From Patiria pectinifera (lineage: Eukaryota > Echinodermata > Asteroidea > Valvatida > Asterinidae): a stretch of DNA of 64,000 bases. The stretch's first letter is position 1. The number at the start of each line of letters is the position of its first letter. Shown here in pieces: positions 37,401 through 46,767 of the stretch. Location of the stretch: contig CM057140.1 of assembly GCA_029964075.1 (NCBI GenBank), positions 6,218,643-6,282,642 of the forward strand, given 5' to 3'. The notes beneath the pieces are model-generated. The model was not told the DNA's origin. It did not search any database and saw only the letters and a list, made by a program, of their open reading frames with translations. Both the position numbers and the translations under genes were made by a program.

Positions 37401-40360
37401 TGAGTCGCCTGACTCTATTCAACGCTAGAAGAGGGGGTGAACCTGCACGCTTAACAATGTCTGAATGGCAGGATGGTGTATCTCAAGCATGGATAGATCC
37501 TCAGCTCGTCGAGACAGTCAGCGATCCAATGGAAAAGGCTCTGCTGCAGTCATTCAAGTTGATGTACCAAAAAGGCAAAGGGAGTCGAAAGCTTGTCCCA
37601 GTCCTCATTCCCCATGACACTCTGAAACCAATTCAGGTTCTTGTAGAGATGAGGAAAGATGCAGGGGTTTCTTCAGACAACGTATTTTTGTTCGCCTACA
37701 CCCAGAAATCAGCAAATCATGTCAACGGATGGTCGGCGATTAAGGATGTCACCAAGGCTATGGGAAATCAGCTATCAAATCCTTCCAACCTAACCGCTAC
37801 CAAATACAGACACAGGGCGTCAACTCTCTATGCGTTACTTGATGTAGATGAAGGGGAGAGGCATCTCTTCTACAAGCACATGGGACATTCAGAAGCCATA
37901 AATAAGAATGTATACCAGTGTCCCCTTGCCGTCAAGGAGATCACAACAGTAGGCAGATACCTCAACACCATTGACGGAAAGTGTGCCTTTAGTAAGTTTG
38001 CATATAAGAAAAAACGGAACAAAATTTCTTTTGAATTTTTTTGGAGATTGTGTTATTAACTCATACACAGTCATGGATGGCTGAACAGTCATTGTTTTTG
38101 GACAATGAGACAAAGAGGGCTTGGGACCATATTTCCCTTGAAATGCCATAAGCATAAATCCTATTCAGTTCTCCCTCTCTCTTATGAAAAGTTTGTGATG
38201 GATAGGCCAGATGTGTTCACAATGCAGTCAGGTAAATAATTACATATCTAAATGGTTAACTGGAGGACCATGGTCAGGATATTTTTTTTGGAATAATTCT
38301 TGCACTATCTTTACATTTTTGGGTATGAGCGTAGTCAGTCCCTACAAATATTCTCTTCTCTGTAGTCAACCAAACTATCTTGGACATTGATGGTAACTGT
38401 ATGCTCTAACAGCTACACATTTTTTTAGGCCTAAAGCCTATGCAAAGCAAATCATTTCGACCATTAAGATATGTAATGATTCTCCTGACTGCATTGTCAA
38501 CACATATGTCCTTTTCATCACAAACATTTCACAGGAGAGAGGGAGAACTGAATAGGATTTATACTGGCAGTTTGAGTGAAACTTGGTCCCAAGTCCTCTT
38601 TGTCTCATTGTCAAAAAAATGAGCGTTCAGCCATCCATGACCATGTGAACGAATAACACATCATTGGAAAGAGGGAATCTGTGGCTTTAAGTTGCTGCTA
38701 GGCATTTGGTGTAAAATTAACCCAGTCTCCACAAAAGTCAAAAGAAATTTTGTGGTTTTTTTATACCCACTGTATATACATGTTTGCAAACCTTCACCGA
38801 CTAGCCCAGCACTTACCATGTTTGAGATCTTCTCTTTCCTCTTTGGATTCAACTTCCAGGCACAGTATCACAAATGAATGATTTTGAGGCAGGCATGCAA
38901 CATGTCTTGGATTTGCCATTTTCCTTATTTCATTGTTTTTCATGCAGACCATTGTGAATAGAAAAAAAAAACACCATTGTGAATACAAGTAGAAAAAATA
39001 GTAGATGTACAAGGTCTCTTATGGTTTGGAATTGTCTTTTGTTTAATAACTGTAGCATGACAGGTTTGTCATATGGTACTACAACAATCTTTACCTCATT
39101 CAACAATTTTGTGGCAATCCCTAACCCTTTGTATTGTATGTGATTTTGAGCCACGGTGAAGGTGTTTTCCTTGACAATGCTCTAGAAACATATTCCAGTG
39201 CCATTTGTTTTTCTAAATGTGCAGATAAAGTACACAGAGCTGCCTCGGCACTTCCTGCAAAACCCAGCCTGCCCGTTGAAGAACCTAGCCAATCCAGTGC
39301 AGACCTCGGCCCATCCCGGGAAGACTCCAGTCAAGCCAGTAAAACTTCAGAAAACTCAGTGCCATCTACAGCTGCCATGCCAACAAGCAACCACTCATCC
39401 ACTGACCACAATAAGGACACTCATGCCACAGGTAAAACATTCGCCTGTAGCATGTATATGAGGATGCATCTGGCAGAGCCATGTAAATGCTGTACCTTAT
39501 GAAATTGCATAGAATTAGTGCATTTTCCTACAAAACATTAATTATTTTCCTCTTTTGCCCATTAGCAATTTATTTATGTTTCTTTTGACTCCATGTCTTT
39601 CTTAAAAGGTGGACTGACATCAGTCTTTGCTACTCTATCCCAGGCTGTCTTTGATAAGTGCCTGTCTGTTGTTACATTTATTTAGACTTAAAGATATAAA
39701 CTGCCAAGGTCAAAAGTATGCCGCAAAAAATATGAAGGATCAAGTCAATTCCTCCCACATTCAGAACAAGAATTTTCTTCACAAGATCTTAAACTATGTT
39801 CATTTTTAACAGGACGCCTGTACACCCGATGGGCGCAGAAAGAAACTAAAACCCTGCTGCAAGAGTTCAAGCCTTTCATCCAGGACAGATCCAAAACTGG
39901 GACCAAGGGGTCACTTCCCAGTAAGACATAATTTGATCTTTGTTTTATCAAGACATTTTCAAGAAGTGGCTAAGCTGAATGAAACTTATTGGCCAAAAAT
40001 TTGCAGTAAATCATAGGAAAGTGTGTGGGGCAGGTTTTATAAACAATCCCCACTCTTTTAGTTTATAAAACCTGGCCCTTTCTTTCCTTATTAAGTCCCT
40101 GTCTACAGTGAATAGTATTTATAGCAGTACATGTACATGTATTTCTTAAAATGAGGTATTTGCATTACAATGTCGCTGACAGTGTACATGTATTCTGTAT
40201 GTCTGAAGGTAAACAAGAGGTCCTGTCCTTCATCACGAAGCACCCTGAGGTCCTGCCAGGAGCGGTGAACCAGAAGCAGAGGATCCACTTGATCAAAGTC
40301 AAGGTCTTCAATGAACGCACCAAATGGAGAAACAAAGTTTCAACATTATCTAAAATCTAA
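25306..40360 (+). CDS. Chimeric SET (KMT5A/SET8-like) - C2H2 - tyrosine recombinase-like gene, 12 exons
   Basis: Spliced model: 25306-25414, 25596-25758, 28856-29051, 30155-30232, 31192-31294, 33910-33996, 34137-34187, 34574-34605, 36371-37991, 39225-39431, 39813-39920, 40209-40360. All intron phases agree and the total is 2,907 nt, 968 residues plus stop. Order: SET domain (about 37-150), acidic Ser-rich linker (157-273), C2H2 fingers (286-304, 365-385), tyrosine-recombinase-like domain (to about 790), Ser/Pro linker, and a basic Trp-containing C-terminus. KMT5A-type SET domains methylate lysine, classically H4K20; this protein's substrate is unknown. Multi-copy KMT5A-like genes with the NDS/NDD motif and an HMGHS-type C-terminal module are, from memory, present in fish and invertebrates. 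Upstream exons cannot be excluded, because an acceptor precedes the start codon. Nuclear, chromatin- or DNA-related function is inferred from the domains. Confidence 0.85.
25596..25758 (+). CDS. Exon 2: SET domain, first half
   Basis: Residues 37-90 begin GRGVFTTVPF, the glycine-rich first SET motif that contacts the methyl donor. EYRGDFI and FMYFFKYNGKRW follow, matching the KMT5A pattern (EYHGDLI, YMYYF.Y). The acceptor is CTTCACAG, the donor GTGAGT at 25759 and the phase 2. The split codon TG/T encodes the Cys of CVDAT. Confidence 0.88.
25958..27092. mobile_element. ATGCCCCGC-ended repeat element with ~146-bp internal tandem units
   Basis: It starts ATGCCCCGCGGCG and ends GCGGGGCAT, giving short inverted ends. 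Inside are six units of about 146 bp, at about 26061, 26206, 26355, 26500, 26644 and 26790. Each holds AACTTGAGAAATAC, TTTGGTTTGTG and TCAAGGTCA. It lies in intron 2. Similar repeats occur in several marine invertebrate genomes, from memory. Confidence 0.7.
27218..27272. repeat. Perfect 19-bp-stem hairpin
   Basis: GTAGGTTAAAAGCCACTTT at 27218-27236 is exactly complementary to 27254-27272, with a 17-nt loop. It sits in intron 2. It could be a foldback remnant; it is shorter than typical animal microRNA precursors. Confidence 0.8.
27607..28082. mobile_element. Foldback element in intron 2
   Basis: The outer ends are CATACTTCGTGTAC and its complement, and the inverted arms continue for about 60-70 bp with few mismatches (ATTCCCTCCATCAC, then GAGCCAATGG). 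The interior is non-coding. The target duplication is not resolved. Confidence 0.75.
28856..29051 (+). CDS. Exon 3: SET domain, second half with catalytic motifs
   Basis: Residues 91-156 include CVDAT, GRLINDS (101-107), CLFAVKDIDAGEEL and RYDYG (143-147). These are the SET motifs for cofactor binding and the catalytic Tyr. The canonical NHS is NDS here, with Asp106 in place of His. The acceptor is TATCTAG. The best donor is GCAAGT at 29052, a GC-AG intron, which gives phase 0 and joins cleanly to exon 4. Confidence 0.85.
29407..30000. mobile_element. Inverted-repeat element in intron 3
   Basis: The termini are AGGGAGCGTCTCAACAGTC and the complement of AGGGAGTGTCTCAAAAGTC. Subterminal GGAACGTTCC palindromes recur inside both ends. 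The interior of about 500 bp carries a GT microsatellite and no transposase. Confidence 0.7.
30155..30232 (+). CDS. Exon 4: linker
   Basis: The 26 codons start DSQAENQPVQKMPSPLEQ and end GLRK, phase 0 on both sides, between acceptor TTGTCAG and donor GTATAT. No domain is recognised. A second frame is also open across the exon, so phase 0 rests on the GC donor of exon 3. Confidence 0.6.
31192..31294 (+). CDS. Exon 5: basic-to-acidic linker
   Basis: It encodes PTKRGTKKGTIKKDESDDEF then GGGDELPPWPSS, a basic patch that could be a nuclear localisation signal followed by an acidic run. The acceptor is TTGCTCAG and the donor GTAAAA, phase 0 to 1. Confidence 0.65.
31750..32118 (-). mobile_element. 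Tigger/pogo-like MITE, internally deleted, intron 5
   Basis: On the minus strand it starts CAGTAAACTCC(A/G)GCTAA. It matches the two ends of the 860-bp element at 34923-35782 in opposite orientation but lacks most of that element's interior. CAGTAAACTC ends fit the Tigger/pogo group of Tc1-mariner elements, which target TA. Confidence 0.7.
33910..33996 (+). CDS. Exon 6: acidic serine-rich linker
   Basis: It encodes GSDSDSSNYVPSSSDDESDV then FEPLQLPSS, a low-complexity acidic stretch with casein-kinase-like Ser-Asp context. The acceptor is TTACTTAG, the donor GTAAGT and the phase 1 to 1. Confidence 0.65.
34137..34187 (+). CDS. Exon 7: small linker exon
   Basis: The 51-nt exon encodes KASCTVTPSEHHSSEE, phase 1 to 1, so it could be skipped without a frameshift. 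The acceptor is TTAATAG and the donor GTATGG. Confidence 0.5.
34574..34605 (+). CDS. Exon 8: micro-exon
   Basis: The 32-nt exon encodes ECEKRCGSSSE. It converts phase 1 to phase 0, as the next exon requires. The acceptor is CATGCTAG and the donor GTATGT. Support comes from phase agreement and good splice sites; RNA evidence would be decisive. Confidence 0.45.
34923..35782 (+). mobile_element. Tigger/pogo-like non-autonomous element, intron 8
   Basis: It has terminal inverted repeats CAGTAAACTCCGGCTAA and a TA on each side (34921-34922, 35783-35784). The interior has ACATGTAC-rich sequence but no transposase motif. Open frames within it are not supported as genes. Confidence 0.78.
36371..37991 (+). 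CDS. Exon 9: two C2H2 fingers and tyrosine recombinase-like domain
   Basis: This 1,621-nt uninterrupted exon encodes residues 274-813. Finger 1 is C286-x2-C289-x9-H299-x4-H304. Finger 2 is C365-x2-C368-x11-H380-x4-H385. A helical region follows, then recombinase motifs: ARRGGEPARL (box I Arg about 627), KGKGSRKLVPVLIP (beta-hairpin Lys), TKYRHRAST (box II Arg 753, with Thr where His is usual), HMGHS (His 779) and NVYQ (Tyr 788). The Arg-to-His and His-to-Tyr spacings match tyrosine recombinases. Such enzymes cut and rejoin DNA through the Tyr; activity here is unproven. The donor is GTAAGT at 37992. Confidence 0.85.
38049..38660. mobile_element. Long-arm foldback element directly after exon 9
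   Basis: The two arms, 38049-38265 and 38440-38660, are inverted copies of each other with moderate divergence. Shared blocks include TCATGGATGGCTGAAC, TTCAGTTCTCCCTCTCTC and ACAATGCAGTCAGG. It begins 57 bp after the exon 9 donor and separates it from exon 10. Ends TGTGTTATT and AATAACACA mark the borders. Confidence 0.75.
39225..39431 (+). CDS. Exon 10: Ser/Pro/Thr-rich linker
   Basis: It begins KVHRAASALPAKPSLPVEEP and ends DTHATG. The composition suggests a disordered tether between the recombinase-like domain and the C-terminal module. The acceptor is AATGTGCAG and the donor GTAAAA, phase 1 to 1. Confidence 0.65.
39813..39920 (+). CDS. Exon 11: C-terminal module, first part
   Basis: It encodes GRLYTRWAQKETKTLLQEFK, then PFIQDRSKTGTKGSLP. 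The W-x-x-x-E pattern followed by an amphipathic helix resembles Myb/SANT-like DNA-binding modules that close related genes, by memory of the family. The acceptor is TTTAACAG and the donor GTAAGA, phase 1 to 1. Confidence 0.65.
40209..40360 (+). CDS. Exon 12: C-terminal module and stop codon
   Basis: It encodes KQEVLSFITKHPEVLPGAVN, then a Lys/Arg-rich tail ending LSKI before TAA. It completes the Trp/basic module begun in exon 11. No AATAAA signal is visible between the stop and 40530, where a large palindrome starts. The 3' end of the mRNA is therefore not placed. Confidence 0.65.
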
Positions 40361-40529
40361 ATTCCAAAAAATTAGATCTAGATCAGAGTGTGTTTTTATT
40401 TACATCAGCAATGCCTTGGGGCTTTGCTATTCTATTTTCTTTGTTTTTTTCGGGAGGGTTCTTCTCTTTTTCCAATTCAGTTCACAGACATTTTTAAGTT
40501 CAATCCACCTCATACAGCTTTTAGACATG

Positions 40530-43330
40530 CTATTTCAAGATATGGCAAATTTATGATGACGTTCATCGCGGTAATGTGACATGCATGTGAAATTGATTTT
40601 TTTCTTTGGATGAAGGATAAGGGTTGAATACGGAATGATGAAGTATGGCTGCAAAATAGGGGTAGATGCAGAGTGGGGGTTGAATGAAGGAAGGGATTGG
40701 ATGCAGGATTGGGTTAGCATGCAGAGTTGCATCAGGATGTTAGATTGGGATAGGATGCAGGATTGGGGTAGGATGCAGGATTAGGGGAAGGGATGTTGGT
40801 TTGGGGTTGGATGCAGGATGGAGGTTGGATGCAGGATTAGGGGTAGGATGTTGGTTTGGGGGTACGATGTTGGTTTGGGGCTTGATGCAGGATTGGGGGT
40901 ACGATGTTGGTTTGGGGCTGGATGCAGGATTGGGGTAGGATGCAGGATTGGGGGTAGGATGCAGGATTGGGGTAGAATGATGGATGGGGGTAGGATGCAG
41001 GATTGGGGGTAGGATGCAGGATATGGGTAGGATGCAGGATTTGGGGTAGGATGCAGGATTGGGGGTAGGATGCAGGATTGGGGGTAGGATGCAGGATTTG
41101 GGTTAGGATGCAGGATTGGGGTTAGGATGCAGGATTGGGGTAAGGATGCAGGATTGGGGTTAAGGATGCAGGATTGGGGTAGGATGCAGGATTGGGGGTA
41201 GGATGCAGGATTGGGGGTAAGGATGCAGGATTGGGGAAGGATGCAGGATATGGGTAGGATGCAGGATTGGGGGTAGGATGCAGGATTGGGGGTAGGATGC
41301 AGGATTGGGGGTAGGATGCAGGATTGGGGGTAAGAATGCAGGATTGGGGGGAGGATGCAGGATTGGGGTAAGGATGCAGGATTGGGGGTAGGATGCAGGA
41401 TTGGGGGTAGGATGCAGGATATGGGTAGGATGCAGGATTGGGGGTAGGATGCAGGATATGGGTAGGATGCAGGATTGGGGGTAGGATGCAGGATTGGGGG
41501 TAGGATGCAGGATTGGGGGTAAGGATGCAGGATTGGGGGTAGGATGCAGGATTGGGGGTAAGGATGCAGGATTGGGGGTAAGGATGCAGGATTGGGGGTA
41601 GGATGCAGGATATGGGTAGGATGCAGGATTTGGGGTTGCATGCAGAATTGGGGGTAGGATGCAGGATTGGGGGTAACGATGCAGGATTGGGGGAAAGGAT
41701 GAAGGATTGGGGTAGGATGCAGGACTGGGGGTAAGGATGCAGGATTGGGGGTAGGATGCAGGATATGGGTAGGATGCAGGATTTGGGGTAAGGATACAAG
41801 ATTGGGGGTAGGATGCAGGATATGGGTAGGATGCAGGATTGAGGGTTGGATGCAGGATTGGGGGTAGGATGCAGGATTGGGTGTAGGATGCAGGATTAGG
41901 GTAGGATGCAGGATTGGGGGTAGGATGCAGTATTAGGGGTAGGATGCAGGATTGGGGGTAAGGATGCAGGATTGGGGGTAACGATGCAGGATTGGGGGTA
42001 GGATGCAGGATATGGGTAGGATGCAGGATTGAGGGTTGGATGCAGGTTTGGGGGTGAGGATGCAGGATTTGGGGTAGGATGCAGGATTGGGGGTAGGATG
42101 CAGGATTGGGGGTAGGATGCAGGATTGGGGGTAGGATGCAGGATTCTGGGTAGGATGCAGGATTGGGGGTAGGATGCAGGATTGGGGGTAGGATGCAGGA
42201 TTAGGGTAGGATGCAGGATGGAGGTGTGATGCAGGATTGGGGGTAGGATGCAGGATGGGGGTAAGGATGCAGGATTGAGGGTAGGATGCAGGATTGGGGT
42301 AGGATGCAGGATTGGGGGTAGGATGCAGGATTGGGGGTAGGATGCAGGGGGGGGTAAGGATGCACGATTGAGGGTAGGATGCAGGATTCGGGGTAGGATG
42401 CAGGATTGGGGTAGGATGCAGGATTGGGGGTAGGATGCAGGATTAGGGTAGGATGCAGGATGGAGGTGTGATGCAGGATTGGGGGTGGGATGCAGGTTTG
42501 GGGTAGGATGCAGGATTGGGGGTAGGATGCAGGATTGGGATAGGATGCAGGATTGGGGGTAGGATGCAGGATTGGGGGTAGGATGCATCATAACCCAATC
42601 CCGCATCGTACCACCAATCCCGCATCCTACCCCAATCCTGCATACTACCCAAATCCTGCATCCTACCCCCATCCATCATTCTACCCCCAAACCTGCGTCC
42701 TACCCTAATCCTGCATCCTACCCCAATCCTGCATCCTACCCCCAATCCTGCATACTATCCCAATCCTGCATCCTACCCCCAATCCTGCATCCTACCCTCA
42801 ATCCTGCATCCAGCCCCAAACCAACATCGTACCCCCAATTCTGCATCCAGCCCCAAACCAACATCGTACCCCCAAACCAACATCCTACCCCAATCCTGCA
42901 TCCTACCCCAATCCTGCATCCAGCCCCAAACCAACATCGTACCCCTAAACCTGCATCCAGCCCCAAACCAACATCGTACCCCCAAACCATCATCCTACCC
43001 CTAATCCTGCATCCAACCTCCATCCTGCATCCAACCCCAAACCAACATCCCTTCCCCTAATCCTGCATCCTACCCCAATCCTGCATCCTACCCCAATCCT
43101 GCATCCTATCCCAATCTAACATCCTGATGCAACTCTGCATGCTAACCCAATCCTGCATCCAATCCCTTCCTTCATTCAACCCCCACTCTGCATCTACCCC
43201 TATTTTGCAGCCATACTTCATCATTCCGTATTCAACCCTTATCCTTCATCCAAAGAAAAAAAATCAGTTTCACATGCATGTCACATTACCGCGATGAACG
43301 TCATCATAAATTTGCCATATCTTGAAATAG
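40530..43330. repeat. Large palindrome with 19-bp minisatellite core
   Basis: The outer arms are inverted copies: CTATTTCAAGATATGGC at 40530 pairs with GCCATATCTTGAAATAG ending at 43330. Identity is very high for at least several hundred bases. The core is GGATGCAGGATTGGGGGTA repeated close to 97 times on the + strand (about 40730-42590). It then switches to the complement for about 29 units (42590-43150). Minus-strand frames of 225-286 codons here arise because the unit has no stop in any frame on that strand. Confidence 0.93.
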
Positions 43331-45440
43331 ATTGAGGTTGGATGCTGGGTTGGGGGTAGGATGCATGATTAGGGGTAGGATGCAGGATTGGGGTAGAATG
43401 ATGGATGGGGGTTGAATGCAGGATTTGGGGTAGGATGTTGGATGGGGGTTGGATGCAAGATTTGGGTAGTTAGTTTGATAGGGAAGTATGCGGGGCAGGG
43501 TTGGATGCAGTGGGCACGGCTGGGATGGAGGAGTGGGGTTGGATGCTGGCCGGGGTTCTTAGTATCAATTCTTGGCTGGAGAGAAGCAAGGGAGGATAGT
43601 AGGTCCGAGCTTCGGTAGGGAAAGTTGAATGGGTGAAAATAAAAATATTTCAGATGAATTGTTTTAACAAATGTTGCGGATGAATTATAGGTTGAAACTT
43701 GAAATATTGCGGATGAAACTTTTGTTTAAATTGAAAGTGTTGAAGATGAATTGTTGGTTAAATCTTGAAATATTGCAGTTGAAACACAGTTGATGTTGTA
43801 GTAGGATGTGAGAAGGAGTTGGATGCAGTGTTTGGGTTGGGGTAGAATTCTGGATGGGGGGGTGGATGAAGGATTTGGGTGGGATGTTTGATGGGGTAGG
43901 ATTTGGGATAGTGTTGATGACGGTTGGATTCTGGGTGGGGTTCTGGTATGAACCCCATGAATTGTTATTAAAATTGAAAATGTTGCAGATGAATTGTAGG
44001 TTGAAACTTAAAATATTGCGGATGAAATTTTGGTTTAAATTGAAAGTATTAAGGATAAATTGTTATTAAAATTGAAAATGTTGCGGGTGAATTGTAGGTT
44101 GAAACTAAAAATGTTGCGGATGAAACTTTGGTTTAAATTGAAAGTATTGAAGATGAATTGTTATTAAAATTGAAAATGTTGCTGATAAATTGTAGGTTGA
44201 AACTTAAAATATTGCGGATGAAACTTTGGTTTAAATTGAAAGTACTGAAGATGAATTATTAAAACTGAAAATGTTATGGATGAATTTTAGGTTGAAACTT
44301 AAAATATTGCACATGAAATCTTGGTTTAAATTGAAAGTATGGAAGATGAATTGTTATTAAAATTGAAAATGTTGCGGATGAATTGTAGGTTGAAACTTAA
44401 AATGTTGCGGATGAAACTTTGGTTTAAATTGAAAGTATTGAAGATGAATTGTTATTAAAATTGAAAATGTTGCGGATGAATTGTAGGTTGGAACTTAAAA
44501 TATTGCGGATGAAACTTTGGTTTAAATTGAAAGTACTGAAGATGAATTATTAAAATTGAAAATGTGGCGATGAATTGTAGGTTGGGACTTAAAATATTGC
44601 GGATGAAACTTTGGTTTAAATTTGAAAGTATTGAAGATTAATTGTTGGTTAAATCTTGAAACACTGCAGTTAAAATATAGTTGATGTTGTAGTAGGATGT
44701 TGGATGGATTTGGATGCAGTGTTTGGGTTGGATGCAGGTTTCGGGATACGATGTTGGATGAGGGTTTGATGCAGAATTGGGCTAGAATGTTGGATAGGGG
44801 GTTGGATGCAGGATTTGGGTAGGATGTTTGATAGGGTAGGATGTGGGGTAGTGTTGAGGGTTGGATTCTGGGTTGGAGAGAAGCAAGGGAGGAAAGTAGG
44901 TCCGAGCTGGGGTAGGGATAGCTGAATTGGTGAAAATAGAAATATTCTAGATGAATTGTTAATCAAAATTTAAAAATGTTGTGCATGAATTGTAGTTTGA
45001 AACTTGAAATATTGCGGATGAAACTTTCGTTTAAAATGAAAGTATTGAAGATGAAGTGTTTTAAAATTGAAAATGTTGCAGATGAATTGTTAGTGAAATT
45101 GAAAATATCGCGCAGGAATTGGTGAAATTGAAACAGTTGCAGAGGAATTGTTATTTAAATTGGAAATATTGCGGAGCGTTTATTGAAATTGAAAATATTG
45201 CAGATGGATCATTTTTAATATTGGAGATGTTGCGATTAAAAGTATTCCGGAGGAATTGGTAAATTTGAAACTGTTGCACAGGATTTTTTATTTGAATTGA
45301 AAATATGGCTGAGGAAGTATTGAAATTGAAAATATTGCAGATGAATTTTTGAAATTGAAAAAACTGCAGATAAATTGTTATTAAACCAGTAAATACTGTG
45401 GACGAAGGAGTGGTTGGAAAGATGACGGATGAATCATTAC
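43331..45440 (+). repeat. Satellite DNA: degenerate GGATG units and ~98-bp higher-order repeat
   Basis: Degenerate relatives of the 19-bp unit recur at 43330-43570, 43800-43950 and 44690-44870. Between and after them is a unit of about 98 bp built from ATTGAAAATGTTGCGGATGA, TTGTAGGTTGAAACTTAAAA and GGTTTAAATTGAAAG blocks. It becomes irregular beyond 45060. It is non-coding. Confidence 0.85.
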
Positions 45441-45479
45441 TGTGAACTGAGCTGAACTGAATGTGAACTGAATCTGCTT

Positions 45480-45560
45480 GACCTGACGAAGGTAGACAGT
45501 TACCGAAAGCTCGGCGATAAGATTAATTCAGAGCGCAGACTATATTGTTCTCAGTATTCT
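45480..45560 (+). other. Retroelement 3'-end-like motif
   Basis: CTGACGAAGG followed by ACCGAAAGCTCGGCG resembles the conserved region near the ends of Penelope-like and some other retroelements. No reverse transcriptase reading frame is nearby, so this is a fragment at most. Confidence 0.3.
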
Positions 45561-46767
45561 GATTACGGTTAAGGAGGATCAACTGCCATTCTTTCATACA
45601 CCCTTGCTATCCTGTGTCTGGATTCGTGTTCTTGTACTTATCCACCACCATTGAAAAGATGCCAACAGATGCCAACGGTGCATTCATTTCAATTCTAGGG
45701 TTCAACCTAGCAAGTCAAACTACCTTGAAGGTGCACAATACACAAGCTATGAGCAAGCGGCACTTTAAATCCACCTGCAGTAGTCACCGCTATTTTTCCG
45801 CTTTCACTAATACCTGCCGGCGGTGGTGGCAAGTCCAGTATGGGGATCGGATTAATAGTATATACATCTGGTACGGAAATCAACAAGTAGAGGAGTCTGA
45901 TCGGGGTATTATTTAAAAACCAGTGGACCATCAGACAAGTTCCACCTCTATACAGCGAAGGCTTTCAATTCGAGTCTTACACGTAAAACATGTTATCATT
46001 GCCCCCGTCCGATCCGATCATTTAGGAAAAATCACATGTTAACAAAAGAAGGTAAACTGCCATTCTTTCATACACGCTTGCAATCCTGTGTCTGGATTCG
46101 TGATCTTAAACTTATCCACCACCATTGAAAAGATGCCAACAGATCAGAGGGACACTATACGGTCTTTAAGCTTTGATTGCTATTTGCGGAAAGAAGAAGG
46201 AAAAGGGGCTTTGAAGTTGGAACAATCCCTAACTTCCCCTCTCCTCCCATAACACACACACCCACTGATCTTTGAACCCCGCCTTTGCCTTTGTTTATTT
46301 GCTCCACTTGTTAATTTAACCATCTCTCAAAGATAACCCAAACTGCACTGTTGGCTGCTATTTCGATCCGCTACAGTCCACGTACCTTGTTCCTTTGTAA
46401 TTCCATCCTGAGAATGACTTTGCCTTTTAATAGTATTTTACACTGTTTCATTCAACAATAGGTTTGTAAATATATTCAGTAAAAAGACGGGTGTCTTTTG
46501 AGCTATAAAATTATCTGGTCAACGTATGACTGTTATAATACTATAACATACGGTCGTAGCAAGGCGGCTCATTTTAAGACTGGTCTCATTAAAGTGGCTA
46601 TATTGCATGATGGTCACGGTAAGGGGGATATAAAATCAACATCAAAATTCTTTCCCATTATGATCAGACGATTTCTTAGTAATCAGTTAATTTCATTCCT
46701 ATATTATGAGACATAATTCAGACAGCCATCAACGGGCAGCCATCTTTTTCTTGATACTGATGCTATG

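Noticed and set aside
40781-42672. Minus-strand frames of 225-286 codons as a Pro/Ile-rich protein
   Set aside because: They exist only because the 19-bp unit has no stop codon in any frame on that strand. There is no start context, splice site or domain.
40730-43150. CRISPR-like array
   Set aside because: The 19-bp units are contiguous with no unique spacers, and the context is a eukaryotic genome.
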